64,000 nucleotides of DNA, from contig JACKLP010000010.1 in assembly GCA_024235875.1 (NCBI GenBank), positions 1 through 64,000 of the forward strand. The letters run 5' to 3'. Position 1 is the first letter of the stretch. Every line of letters starts with the position of its first letter. The position numbers and the translations under genes were made by a program. The DNA comes from Burkholderiaceae bacterium (GTDB taxonomy: Bacteria; Pseudomonadota; Gammaproteobacteria; Burkholderiales; Burkholderiaceae_E). The notes under the pieces were generated by a model. The model had not been told where the DNA came from. It did not search any database and worked only from the letters and a program-made list of their open reading frames with translations. Shown piece by piece: positions 1 through 7,871 of the stretch.

Positions 1-314
1 CGCCGCGCCCGAACTCGACGCCGTATACGGCCACCAAGCATGCGGTGATGGGCCTGACCAAGTGCGCGTCGCTCGACGGACGCAAGTACGACATCGCCTG
101 CGGCCAGATCGATATCGGCAATGCGGCCACGGAGATGGCCGAGCGCATGGCCGCCGGCGTGCCACAAGCAGACGGCACGGTGCGTGCCGAACCGCTGATG
201 GACGTCGATCATGTCGGCCAGGGCGTGCTCCAGATGGCGAACCTGCCGCTCGAGAGCAATATCCAGTTCATGACGATCATGGCCACGAAGATGCCTTTCG
301 TGGGGCGTGGCTGA
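1..314 (+). CDS. SDR family oxidoreductase, 3' part only
   Basis: This is the C-terminal part of a short-chain dehydrogenase/reductase; the start lies before the window and the reading frame begins at base 3. The active-site YxxxK pair is visible: Tyr at bases 24-26 and Lys at 36-38 (motif YTATK). A CGQIDIGNAATEM segment follows, at the place where SDRs usually have PGxVxT. The substrate cannot be told from this fragment. The stop at 312-314 is 25 bases before the thiol dioxygenase start, on the same strand, so the two are probably co-transcribed. Family is near certain; function is unknown. Confidence 0.9.
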   Translation, partial: PRPNSTPYTATKHAVMGLTKCASLDGRKYDIACGQIDIGNAATEMAERMAAGVPQADGTVRAEPLMDVDHVGQGVLQMANLPLESNIQFMTIMATKMPFVGRG

Positions 315-339
315 CGCGCAGGCGCGCAGGAGCATCAAG

Positions 340-981
340 ATGAGCACTTCCACGCCGGCCGAGACGGCCGCCCCGGTCGATTCGATCGCCCCATTGCGCG
401 AGTTCATCATCGACATGACCCGGCTGGTCGAGCGCGACCTCGACGAGGCCGCGATGCTCGAGTCGGCGCGACCGCTGCTGGCCAGGCTGATCTCGCGCGA
501 CGACTGGTTGCCGGAGGCCGCGGCCAAGCCGCATCCGGTCTACTACCAGCAGCATCTGCTTCACTGCGATCCACTCGAGCGCTTTTCGGTGGTCAGCTTC
601 GTGTGGGGCCCCGGACAGATCACGCCGGTGCACGACCACATGGTCTGGGGCCTGGTCGGCATTCTGCGCGGCGTCGAGCGCAGCCAGCGCTTCGGGACAC
701 TCCCCGACGGTCGCTTCGGCGCGCTCGGCGAAGAAGCCCTGTTGCAGGTCGGTGAGATCGACGCGGTGTCGCCGCGAATCGGGGACATCCACACGGTCGC
801 GAACGCGCTGGCGGATCGGCCATCGATCAGCATTCACGTCTACGGCGCGAACATCGGCGCGGTCTCGCGCCACGTATTCGCAGCCGACGGGACGCAAAAG
901 CCGTTCGTATCCGGATATTCGTCCGAGGCAGTGCCGAACCTGTGGGATCGTTCCGCGACCGTCCGTGCTTCGCTGGGCTGA
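340..981 (+). CDS. Thiol dioxygenase, cysteine dioxygenase / 3-mercaptopropionate dioxygenase family
   Basis: A cytosolic cupin non-heme iron enzyme of 213 aa that probably oxidises a small thiol to its sulfinate. The iron triad is visible as His98 and His100 (motif PVHDH) and His151 (GDIHTV). The segment YYQQHLL has Gln where cysteine dioxygenases normally carry the substrate-binding Arg; this Gln is typical of the 3-mercaptopropionate dioxygenase branch, so that substrate is the better guess. I chose ATG 340 because an AGGAG lies just upstream. A GTG at 307 in the same frame would overlap the previous stop and adds a non-conserved leader. It lies between an SDR and a crotonase in one probable operon. 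Confidence 0.85.
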   Translation: MSTSTPAETAAPVDSIAPLREFIIDMTRLVERDLDEAAMLESARPLLARLISRDDWLPEAAAKPHPVYYQQHLLHCDPLERFSVVSFVWGPGQITPVHDHMVWGLVGILRGVERSQRFGTLPDGRFGALGEEALLQVGEIDAVSPRIGDIHTVANALADRPSISIHVYGANIGAVSRHVFAADGTQKPFVSGYSSEAVPNLWDRSATVRASLG

Positions 982-993
982 AACGAGGCCGCG

Positions 994-1776
994 ATGACCC
1001 AGGCCGATCCGCTCGATTCCACACAAATACCGGTCGGCCTCGGTGTGGCCGACGGCATCGCAACGATCACGCTGGCGCGGCCGCGCCGTGGCAACGCCCT
1101 GAGCGCCGAACTGGTCGACGCGATCCACACGGCGATGGATTCGGCGCTGGCCGACGCGTCCGTGCACACGCTGGTCTTTCGGGCCGAAGGCGCGCACTTC
1201 TGCACCGGCTTCGATCTCGGTGACCTCGACACCTCCAGCGATGGCGACCTGCTCCTTCGGTTCGTGCGCATCGAGCAATTGCTCGCACGAGTCTGGGCGG
1301 CCCCGGTGCGCACGGTGGCACTGGCCCAGGGACGTTGCTGGGGCGCGGGCGCGGACTTGTTCGCTGCCTGCGAGGAGCGGATCGCTTCGACCGACGCCAG
1401 CTTCCGCTTTCCCGGCGCGGGATTCGGGATCGTGCTCGGCACGCGGCGCCTGATCGCGCGGGTGGGCGAGCATCTTGGCCGCCGACTCGTCACGAACGCG
1501 CTGACCATCGATGCCGACATGGCCAAGACCTGCGGCCTGGCCACCACCCTGGCAGCGCCCGACGAAACCGATGCCCTGCTCGCGCAATGCAGCGCGGCAC
1601 CGCGAGTGACCGCGGCCACCGCGGGCGCACTTCGCGCTGCCTCGCGCTCAGGCGATGCCAGCGCACTCGAGGCGGATCTCGCGGCGCTGGTCCGATCGGC
1701 CGCCACGCCCGGACTGCGGGAGCGGATCGCCACTTACCGCGACGCGGTGCGAGCCGGCGCGCGCAAGCACGACTGA
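994..1776 (+). CDS. Crotonase (enoyl-CoA hydratase/isomerase) family protein lacking both hydratase glutamates
   Basis: A 260-aa crotonase-fold protein. The oxyanion-hole segments are visible (HFCTGFDLGDL near 69-78 and GRCWGAGADL near 113-122). The two glutamates used by classical enoyl-CoA hydratases (Glu144 and Glu164 in the rat enzyme, 20 residues apart) align with Asp121 and Gly141 here. A normal hydratase is therefore unlikely; an isomerase, thioesterase-like, lyase or other crotonase reaction is possible. It starts 12 bases after the thiol dioxygenase and is probably translated from the same mRNA. The family call is firm; the activity is unknown. Confidence 0.85.
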   Translation: MTQADPLDSTQIPVGLGVADGIATITLARPRRGNALSAELVDAIHTAMDSALADASVHTLVFRAEGAHFCTGFDLGDLDTSSDGDLLLRFVRIEQLLARVWAAPVRTVALAQGRCWGAGADLFAACEERIASTDASFRFPGAGFGIVLGTRRLIARVGEHLGRRLVTNALTIDADMAKTCGLATTLAAPDETDALLAQCSAAPRVTAATAGALRAASRSGDASALEADLAALVRSAATPGLRERIATYRDAVRAGARKHD

Positions 1777-1815
1777 GCCCCGATCGGGCACGGGTCGGGA
1801 GCGCCTGGACGTCGG

Positions 1816-2403
1816 TCAACCGGCAGACTGCGCGGGGCGGTTCAAGGCCTGCTCGATCAAATCGCGCAGCCGTGCGATGTCGGCGCGACCGATCAGCCGC
1901 GCGACGATCAGCCCGTCTCGATCCACCAGCAATCGGGTGGGCGTGCCAGGTACGGGCCCCAGCGCCGCCTGGGCCTCGCCATAGGGGTCGATCGCAATCG
2001 TGAAAGAGGGCGCGACGCGACGCGCGTAGGCCAGGACATGGTCGGGTCGATCGTAGGACATCGCGACGGCGACGACCCGCAATCCCCGCCCGCGCAGGTC
2101 GCGGTGGAGCGAATCGATGGCGGGCATCTCGGCCACGCAGATCGCGCAGGTCGTGGCCCAGAACTCGACCAGCACGACCTCACCGCGCCAGTCGGCAAGG
2201 GAAACCGTGCCACCGTCGGTCGTGGTCAGCCTGACGTCGGGTGCCGGTGATGGCGAGAACAGCACGCGCGCGCCTGACGCCAGTGCCGCGAGCAAGGCGA
2301 TCATCGCCAGCGCGGCCCACAGCCAGCGGCGAGCGCGGCCCTCGCCGGGCAGGCGCAAGGGGGATGGCGAGCGGGTCGCCTGCGGGTCGGGCATGGAGCG
2401 CAT
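1816..2403 (-). CDS. TlpA-like membrane-anchored thiol-disulfide oxidoreductase
   Basis: A 195-aa redoxin with a single N-terminal membrane anchor (about residues 27-43) and a periplasmic thioredoxin-fold domain. The active site is Cys86-Ala-Ile-Cys89 in the segment EFWATTCAIC, the TlpA/ResA arrangement. A cis-Pro motif (GTPTRLLVD) is present. Such proteins reduce or oxidise periplasmic cysteines, for example during cytochrome c maturation. ATG 2403 is the first ATG; ATG 2394 is possible, and a TTG at 2430 would extend it. It is divergent from the ATP-grasp gene and convergent with the crotonase gene. No cytochrome maturation genes lie nearby, so its partner is unknown. Confidence 0.85.
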   Translation of the reverse strand: MRSMPDPQATRSPSPLRLPGEGRARRWLWAALAMIALLAALASGARVLFSPSPAPDVRLTTTDGGTVSLADWRGEVVLVEFWATTCAICVAEMPAIDSLHRDLRGRGLRVVAVAMSYDRPDHVLAYARRVAPSFTIAIDPYGEAQAALGPVPGTPTRLLVDRDGLIVARLIGRADIARLRDLIEQALNRPAQSAG

Positions 2404-2642
2404 GGATGGCTGAAATGGGGTCCGTCGCAAAGCTGATATCCTCGGCCATCATAGCAAGCGTGCGCTGTCAGGTCGGCGAGAGCGCTGCGACGAATCCAGC
2501 GATGACCGAGCGCTCCAACGCCGAACCGCGCACCCTCGGTGCCAGCCCCGTCGATGCCCGCGTGCCTGCCACGGTCGGGCCCGTCGGCGTTAGCTCACGC
2601 GTCGCAGGCCAATGGCATCGCGCCGGCGACGCGTCCGCGGCC

Positions 2643-3911
2643 ATGCGCGACCTGCTGCTGCTCTTCGACTTCGATTGGGACACGATCGGACTGACCCCCT
2701 TCCGGGACCGATTCCGCTTCTTCAACGCCGGGTTCGACCTGTTCTCGTTTCCCGGCAACGCGCGACTGCTGTGGTTCGACATCGAGCGCTTCGTCGATCG
2801 GCTGGTCGAGCGCTATGGCGGTCGGATCGACGGTGTGATCTCCGCCAACGAGCAGTTCGGCGCCCTCGCCGCCGCGCTGATCGCCGAGCGACTGGGGCTA
2901 CCCGGCACGAATCCCGATGCCATCCTCGCCTGTCAGCACAAGTACCATCTCCGACAACTCGTCGAGCAGGTCGCGCCCGAGGCCAATATCGGCTATCGGC
3001 TGCTCCCTTGCGAACTCGGTGGCGTCCCGTACGGCACGATCGAGTACCCGAGTTTCGTCAAGCCGATCAAGGCGGCGTACTCGGTGCTCGCGCGACGGAT
3101 CGAAAACGAGGCCGACCTCGTCCGTCACATCCGCTTCGGGCCGCTCGAGCGATTCATCATCGCCCGACTGGTCAAGCCCTTCGACGACATCGCGCGCCGA
3201 CGCCTGCGCATCGATGTCGATGCGCGTCACATGTTGGTCGAAGAAGCGATCGAGGCCGAGCAGTTCAACCTGGATGGCTACGTCTATCGCGGCCAGCCGG
3301 TCCTGATCGGCGCCGTCGACGAATTGATGTACCCAGGGACCCAGGCCTTTCTGCGCTTCGCCTACCCATCGCGGCTCTCGGCCGAGGTCAGGGCCCGTGC
3401 CTTCGACATCGCCACGCGCGTACTGCGGGCAGCCGGATTCGATCACGGCTTCTTCAACATGGAGTTCTTCCACGACCCGAAGACCGGCGAGGTCAAGGTC
3501 ATCGAGATCAATCCGCGCCTGGCGTCACAACTCGCCGATCTCTACGAGCGGGTCGACGGCATCGACATCTACGGGATGACGCTCGCCCTCGCCTGTGGCG
3601 AAGACCCTGCCCGGGTGCCACGCAAGGCGTCGCGTGGCGGCGCCGCGGCGAGTTGCGTGTTGCGCAGCTTTGGCGACGCGATCCGACCGACCTCGCCGAT
3701 CGGTGCCGCGCGGCGCCAACGCGTGGCCGAGGCATTCCCGGACGCGATCGTGATGGATTTCCACAAGCGCGGCGCGTCGCTGGCACGCGAGGTCAAGTGG
3801 CTCGGCAGCCACCGCTACGGGGTCGTGAATCTGCACGGAGATGACGAACCCGATCTGCGTCGCCGCTTCGAGGCGATCTGCGCGATGCTGGGCTGGCCGG
3901 CGCCCTACTGA
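2643..3911 (+). CDS. ATP-grasp domain-containing ligase, substrate unknown
   Basis: A 422-aa protein with a preATP-grasp-like N-terminus (LLLFDFDWD) and an ATP-grasp fold. The nucleotide and metal-binding end is visible as a VIEINPR motif preceded by GFFNMEFFHD, as in carbamoyl-phosphate-synthase and D-Ala-D-Ala-ligase relatives. The family joins a carboxylate to an amine or thiol using ATP. The frame stays open upstream, so ATG 2502 could add 47 residues. I prefer 2643 because the conserved fold begins right there, although no strong ribosome site is visible. It overlaps the convergent M48 gene by 7 bases. No neighbour suggests the product made. Confidence 0.8.
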   Translation: MRDLLLLFDFDWDTIGLTPFRDRFRFFNAGFDLFSFPGNARLLWFDIERFVDRLVERYGGRIDGVISANEQFGALAAALIAERLGLPGTNPDAILACQHKYHLRQLVEQVAPEANIGYRLLPCELGGVPYGTIEYPSFVKPIKAAYSVLARRIENEADLVRHIRFGPLERFIIARLVKPFDDIARRRLRIDVDARHMLVEEAIEAEQFNLDGYVYRGQPVLIGAVDELMYPGTQAFLRFAYPSRLSAEVRARAFDIATRVLRAAGFDHGFFNMEFFHDPKTGEVKVIEINPRLASQLADLYERVDGIDIYGMTLALACGEDPARVPRKASRGGAAASCVLRSFGDAIRPTSPIGAARRQRVAEAFPDAIVMDFHKRGASLAREVKWLGSHRYGVVNLHGDDEPDLRRRFEAICAMLGWPAPY

Positions 3912-5800
3912 TCAGCGCCGATCGTATCCGTTGCGTCGGCGCCGATCCCCTTGCGCTGAGGTGGCGGCGCGTCGATCGCTGCGCTCACGGCCACCAGGAA
4001 GGCCTGGTAGACCGGCTCCTCGCCGTTTCGTCCCAGCCCCGCGAGTGCGCGCAGCAACAAGGGCTTGGACAAGGGCGACAGGCTCGCGAGCACGTCGAGC
4101 GACCCGGACAGGGTCGCCGCGTCCAGGGCGTCCGGCGTACCCGCCGGTGGCGGAATGCCGATCGTGGTCGCCGTGGCCGCCAGCGCGTCGCGCACCCGCC
4201 TGGCCGACGCCTCACCCAGGTAGCCCGCGAGCGCGAACACGCGCGCGAGTGCCCGACGCTGTTCGCTCATCGAGAACGGCTGCCGACGCACCGATACCGG
4301 CAGCAGACGATGTCGAACGAGGGTGTAGTAGACCCATTCGACCTTCTCGATCCGCGCGTCGGCCTCGACCGCCTCGCGACACGAGGACATCAGTGCGGTT
4401 CGGACCGATTCGGGCCAGGGACGCACGCGGGCCGTGAGCAATTCGATCAGGGGGACCCGCAACCACAGTGAGTCGGCGCGCGCGAGCCAGGCCAGCGCGG
4501 CGGCCAGCGGGTCGGCGGGATCGGCCGTGGCGCCCGGCGAATCGCATTCGATCTGGCGGCTCGCCGGCGAGCCGACCAGCGTGACCAGCAGTCGACGAAC
4601 ATCAGCCAGTCGCGGCGAGGGCGAGCGCGCCAGTCGCAGCAGCGTACTGGCATGGTCGGCCGCGTCGACCGACGCGTCGAGCAACGCGCCAACGCCAGCG
4701 GCCGCATCCGACGCGACCCGCGCCTGCGCGCTGGAACGGGTACCGGCATCGAAGTCGAGCGGTGCCAGCGCCGGCGCCCCGGGCAGGGTTCGAGCATGAG
4801 CCGGTGGGGTGCCCTGGTCGTCAGCCGACTGGTCGTCGCGAATCGGCGGCATCCAGCGTCCGTACAGGCGCCGCACGCGCTCCGCGATCGGCGGATGACT
4901 GTCGAAGTGCCCGGTCTGCGGGCGGTTGCTCGCGAGCAGCAGGTGGGCGACCACCTCGAGGTAGTCGGTCTGGATCGGCGCGACCCGGGCGCCATCGATC
5001 TTGCGCAGCGCCTGGCCCAGGCCGTCGCGATCGCGGGTGAACTGGACCGCGAGTGCATCGGCAAGCAACTCACGCTGCCGGCTCACGCCGGCCTGCACCA
5101 GGTGCGCCGCCGCGCTGCCCACCCAGCCGATCGCGGCCAAGGCCGCGCCCGCGATCCACAGTAGGGGATTGGCATACAGGCCGCCGCTGCTCGAGCGCAT
5201 CCGCACGCCCATCATCGAATGTCCCATCAGGCTGAGCCAGTACAGTCCGTAGAGCGCACCGGCCAGTCGCGTATTGAGCATCGCGTCGCCGTTGACTATG
5301 TGCGCCATTTCGTGCGCCAGCACGCCCTGCAGTTCATTGCGAGTCAATCGCTCGATCGCACCACGGGTCACGACGATCGCGCATCGCGCGGGGACGTCGC
5401 CCGCCGTCAGCGCATTGATCGACGGATGATCGAGCACGAACAGTTCGGGCACGGCGATCTCCGACGGAATCGCGAGCTCCTCGACGATATTGCGCAGCCG
5501 CAGGTGTCCGGGATCGTACTCGTCCAGCGACCTGGCCCCGAGGCGGTGTGCAACGGCCGAGCCGCCCTCGCGCAGGCGCAGGCTCTCCAACCAGGCGCTG
5601 CCCACGACGAACAGCAGCACCACGAAGGTGTTCGTTGCAAAGAAGTGCCCGGGCAGATCCAGACCCGACGCGAGCACGCGCCAAAGAAGCCAACCAGCCC
5701 CGTTGACCGCGGCGATCACCGCGGCGATCGCGCCCAGGAACAAAAGAACCAGCCGACGCGTGAGCCGGCGCGCATGCGCCTGGCGCTGAAAGAAATCCAT
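3905..5800 (-). CDS. M48 family membrane metalloprotease with long C-terminal extension
   Basis: A 631-aa HtpX/Ste24-type zinc protease of the inner membrane. Two hydrophobic segments at about residues 17-45 and 56-72 are followed by the catalytic HEMAH (His163, Glu164, His167). The second zinc ligand is Glu244 in RQRELLADA. Further hydrophobic stretches lie near 178-195 and 214-235. HtpX proteins are usually close to 290 aa; here about 330 residues of Ala/Arg-rich helical sequence without a recognised domain follow the protease core. It is 26 bases downstream of lemA on the same strand, a common M48-LemA pairing thought to act in membrane quality control. The substrate is not known. Confidence 0.88.
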   Translation of the reverse strand: MDFFQRQAHARRLTRRLVLLFLGAIAAVIAAVNGAGWLLWRVLASGLDLPGHFFATNTFVVLLFVVGSAWLESLRLREGGSAVAHRLGARSLDEYDPGHLRLRNIVEELAIPSEIAVPELFVLDHPSINALTAGDVPARCAIVVTRGAIERLTRNELQGVLAHEMAHIVNGDAMLNTRLAGALYGLYWLSLMGHSMMGVRMRSSSGGLYANPLLWIAGAALAAIGWVGSAAAHLVQAGVSRQRELLADALAVQFTRDRDGLGQALRKIDGARVAPIQTDYLEVVAHLLLASNRPQTGHFDSHPPIAERVRRLYGRWMPPIRDDQSADDQGTPPAHARTLPGAPALAPLDFDAGTRSSAQARVASDAAAGVGALLDASVDAADHASTLLRLARSPSPRLADVRRLLVTLVGSPASRQIECDSPGATADPADPLAAALAWLARADSLWLRVPLIELLTARVRPWPESVRTALMSSCREAVEADARIEKVEWVYYTLVRHRLLPVSVRRQPFSMSEQRRALARVFALAGYLGEASARRVRDALAATATTIGIPPPAGTPDALDAATLSGSLDVLASLSPLSKPLLLRALAGLGRNGEEPVYQAFLVAVSAAIDAPPPQRKGIGADATDTIGADQ

Positions 5801-5826
5801 CCGAATCGATGCCGCCGAAGTCTCGC

Positions 5827-6429
5827 TCAGAGCGACACGACAATCGCTTCGCGCTCACGCCTCGTTCGGGTCGCCTGCAGCCTCATCGCGGGCCTGAACC
5901 CGCACAACTGCGCGACCAGCGAAGCGGGAAACGATTCGATCCCCGTGTTGTAGCTCGTCACTTGGTCGTTGAAGGCCTGGCGGGCAAATGCAATTCGGTT
6001 TTCTGTCGAACCGATCTCTTCCATCAGCCTCGATACCGATTCATCGGCACGAAGCTTCGGATAGTCTTCTGCGAGCGCGTACATCCGGCCGAGCTCGCCA
6101 TTGAGGGCTCTCTCGGCGGCCTCGAAAGCCGCCAGGGCGCCGATGTCGGCGGGTGCGCGCAGCGCGATCTCCTGTGCGTCGACCGCACGGCGACGCGCGT
6201 TCGTCACGGCCTCGAGCGTCTCGCGCTCATGGGTCATGTAGCCACGAACGGCCGAGACCAGATTGGGAATCAGGTCGTGACGTCGCTTCAGTTGAACGTC
6301 GATTTGCGAGAACGCGTTCTGGAAACGGTTTCGCAAGGCCACGAACTCGTTGAACTTGACCACGCCCCAGATCACGGGCACGGCCAGAAGCGCCACGAAG
6401 AGAATCAGTCCATTCGCCGCAGTCACCAT
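5827..6429 (-). CDS. LemA family membrane protein
   Basis: A 200-aa protein with one N-terminal transmembrane helix (about residues 5-25) followed by a helical domain. It carries the LemA hallmark NAFSQIDVQLKRRHDLIPNL and a following VRGYMTHE segment. The molecular role of LemA proteins is poorly defined; they are often paired with M48 proteases or TPM-domain proteins. It is the first gene of a two-gene operon with the M48 protease 26 bases downstream, which supports a joint envelope function. The start ATG immediately precedes the membrane helix. Confidence 0.92.
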   Translation of the reverse strand: MVTAANGLILFVALLAVPVIWGVVKFNEFVALRNRFQNAFSQIDVQLKRRHDLIPNLVSAVRGYMTHERETLEAVTNARRRAVDAQEIALRAPADIGALAAFEAAERALNGELGRMYALAEDYPKLRADESVSRLMEEIGSTENRIAFARQAFNDQVTSYNTGIESFPASLVAQLCGFRPAMRLQATRTRREREAIVVSL

Positions 6430-6701
6430 CGACTCTGCCGCTCCGACGAAACAATGACGCGATTGTCGACGGAAAAGGCCGGGAAAGATCGCCCTGTTCG
6501 CGCCGCCCGTCGGTCCCGATGGCGCATACGTCCGGGGCCCATCGGCACCGCATCACGAGGCGACCGTGTATCGGGCGAAGGCGAACGTGCAGCGGCCGGG
6601 GCTCAAGCGCCAGCGCGGGGGCGTTCGGTATCAGAAGCGACGCGGGCCGGCCGAGGGCTTCGTGTTCGAACGCCCTGGCGGGGAGCTGCCGGATTGTCCC
6701 G
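6430..6701. other. Intergenic region with no supported gene
   Basis: This 272-base region lies between the lemA start and the BON lipoprotein stop, all on the minus strand. It should hold the lemA promoter. I see no hairpin with a T-run, no repeat, and no reading frame with coding character. Confidence 0.6.
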
Positions 6702-7328
6702 CTAGTTCTTGGCGGCGTTGCGCTGGCCGTCGATGGTGGCGGCCTGCTCGGCCGTGAGCGGCTCGAACAACAGGACGACCTTCGTGACGCCCCCTACCCG
6801 GGACGCGATGCCACCCGCCATTTGCGACTCGGCCGGCGTCACGAGCCCGAGCAGGTAGACCACGCTGGCCTCGGTGACCACCTTGATCGAATTCGCGGGC
6901 ACACCGTCTGCCCTGAGCAAGGCCGTCTTGACCTTCGCGGTGATCGCGGTGTCGCTGGCCGTGACGCCAAGACCGACCCGACCGGAAACCACGAGTTCGT
7001 TATGGACACTCGCCACGTTGTCGATGGTGCGAACCGCCTCGGCTGCCGCGTCTCGCTCGGCCTGGCTGGCCACCTGGCCGGTCAGCAGCACGCGGCGGTT
7101 GAAGCTGGTCACGCTCACGCCACCGGCATCGGCAACGCGTCGCGAGACGGCCGCACTGGCCTTGAGTTCGATCGCCTGGTCTTCGGTCTGCGCACCGATG
7201 GTGCGACGGTCGATCGCGGCCATCGTGCCGACCGCGAGCCCGGTTGCCGCGAGCGTGAAGCAACCCGAGAGGTTGAGCGTGAGCGCGACGAGCAGCGCAC
7301 CAGTGATGATTCGGGGCAGTCGGGACAT
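6702..7328 (-). CDS. BON-domain outer-membrane lipoprotein, DolP/YraP-like
   Basis: A 208-aa lipoprotein with two BON domains, about residues 50-117 and 125-195. The signal peptide ends in a lipobox (NLSGC, Cys at residue 23). The BON cores are recognisable (RRVLLTGQV and SVVYLLGLV, each followed by a helix ending in V-x-x-V). DolP supports outer-membrane integrity in enterobacteria. Genes for YraN, an LpoA-like protein and RsmI lie next to it, matching the conserved rsmI-lpoA-yraN-dolP neighbourhood, but the SIS-domain gene diaA usually found there is missing. Confidence 0.9.
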   Translation of the reverse strand: MSRLPRIITGALLVALTLNLSGCFTLAATGLAVGTMAAIDRRTIGAQTEDQAIELKASAAVSRRVADAGGVSVTSFNRRVLLTGQVASQAERDAAAEAVRTIDNVASVHNELVVSGRVGLGVTASDTAITAKVKTALLRADGVPANSIKVVTEASVVYLLGLVTPAESQMAGGIASRVGGVTKVVLLFEPLTAEQAATIDGQRNAAKN

Positions 7329-7472
7329 CGGGGGGACTCCTGGCTCTTGCTGAAGTGTCGCCGGTCACGGCCGACGTTTCGCCGATTATACGGTCGGCAG
7401 TGTGTGCATCGGTCGGATCGCGACGCCTGCGCGCCTTCCGGGGCACGGCCCCGGACACGCGGCATCGGGCAG

Positions 7473-7871
7473 TCAGAACGCGTCGCGCACCCAGTCGACC
7501 TGCTCGCCGTGAACGGCACAGACGTCGAAGCGACAGGCAGGCCACGCATGATCGCCGAACTGCGACTTGAGCACGCGCTGCGCCTGCAGGCGCACGCGCC
7601 GCTGTTTCGAGGGCGTCACGCTGGCCAGCGCGCCACCAAAGCGATCGCTGCGGCGCATGCGAACCTCGACGAAGACCCACTGCTCGCCGTCACGAAGAAC
7701 GAGGTCGATCTCACCGAGGGGACTGGAGACGTTGCGGGCCAGCAGTTGCAAGCCGCGCGCCAGCAGGAACCGAAGCGCGGTTGCCTCGGCGACGTCGCCG
7801 ACACGCTGGGTCGGCGATCGCCGGGGAAGCGAATGCGCGCGCGGCGTCCGGGCCGGCGCACGCCGCGGCAT
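7473..7871 (-). CDS. YraN family (UPF0102) endonuclease-like protein
   Basis: A 132-aa protein of the YraN family, which has a PD-(D/E)xK nuclease-like core. The signature GEIDLVLRDG followed by VFVEVR is visible, with the candidate catalytic Asp in EID and Glu in VEVR. The biological role is not established; structural similarity suggests nucleic-acid processing. The start ATG overlaps the lpoA-like stop (TGATG at 7869-7873), so translation is probably coupled. The N-terminus is Arg/Pro-rich, about 20 residues longer than the conserved core. Confidence 0.9.
   Translation of the reverse strand: MPRRAPARTPRAHSLPRRSPTQRVGDVAEATALRFLLARGLQLLARNVSSPLGEIDLVLRDGEQWVFVEVRMRRSDRFGGALASVTPSKQRRVRLQAQRVLKSQFGDHAWPACRFDVCAVHGEQVDWVRDAF

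Noticed and set aside
277..1587. Long open frame on the minus strand across the thiol dioxygenase and crotonase genes
   Set aside because: It is Arg/Gly-rich low-complexity sequence typical of the antisense of high-GC genes, and the + strand genes have clear family motifs.
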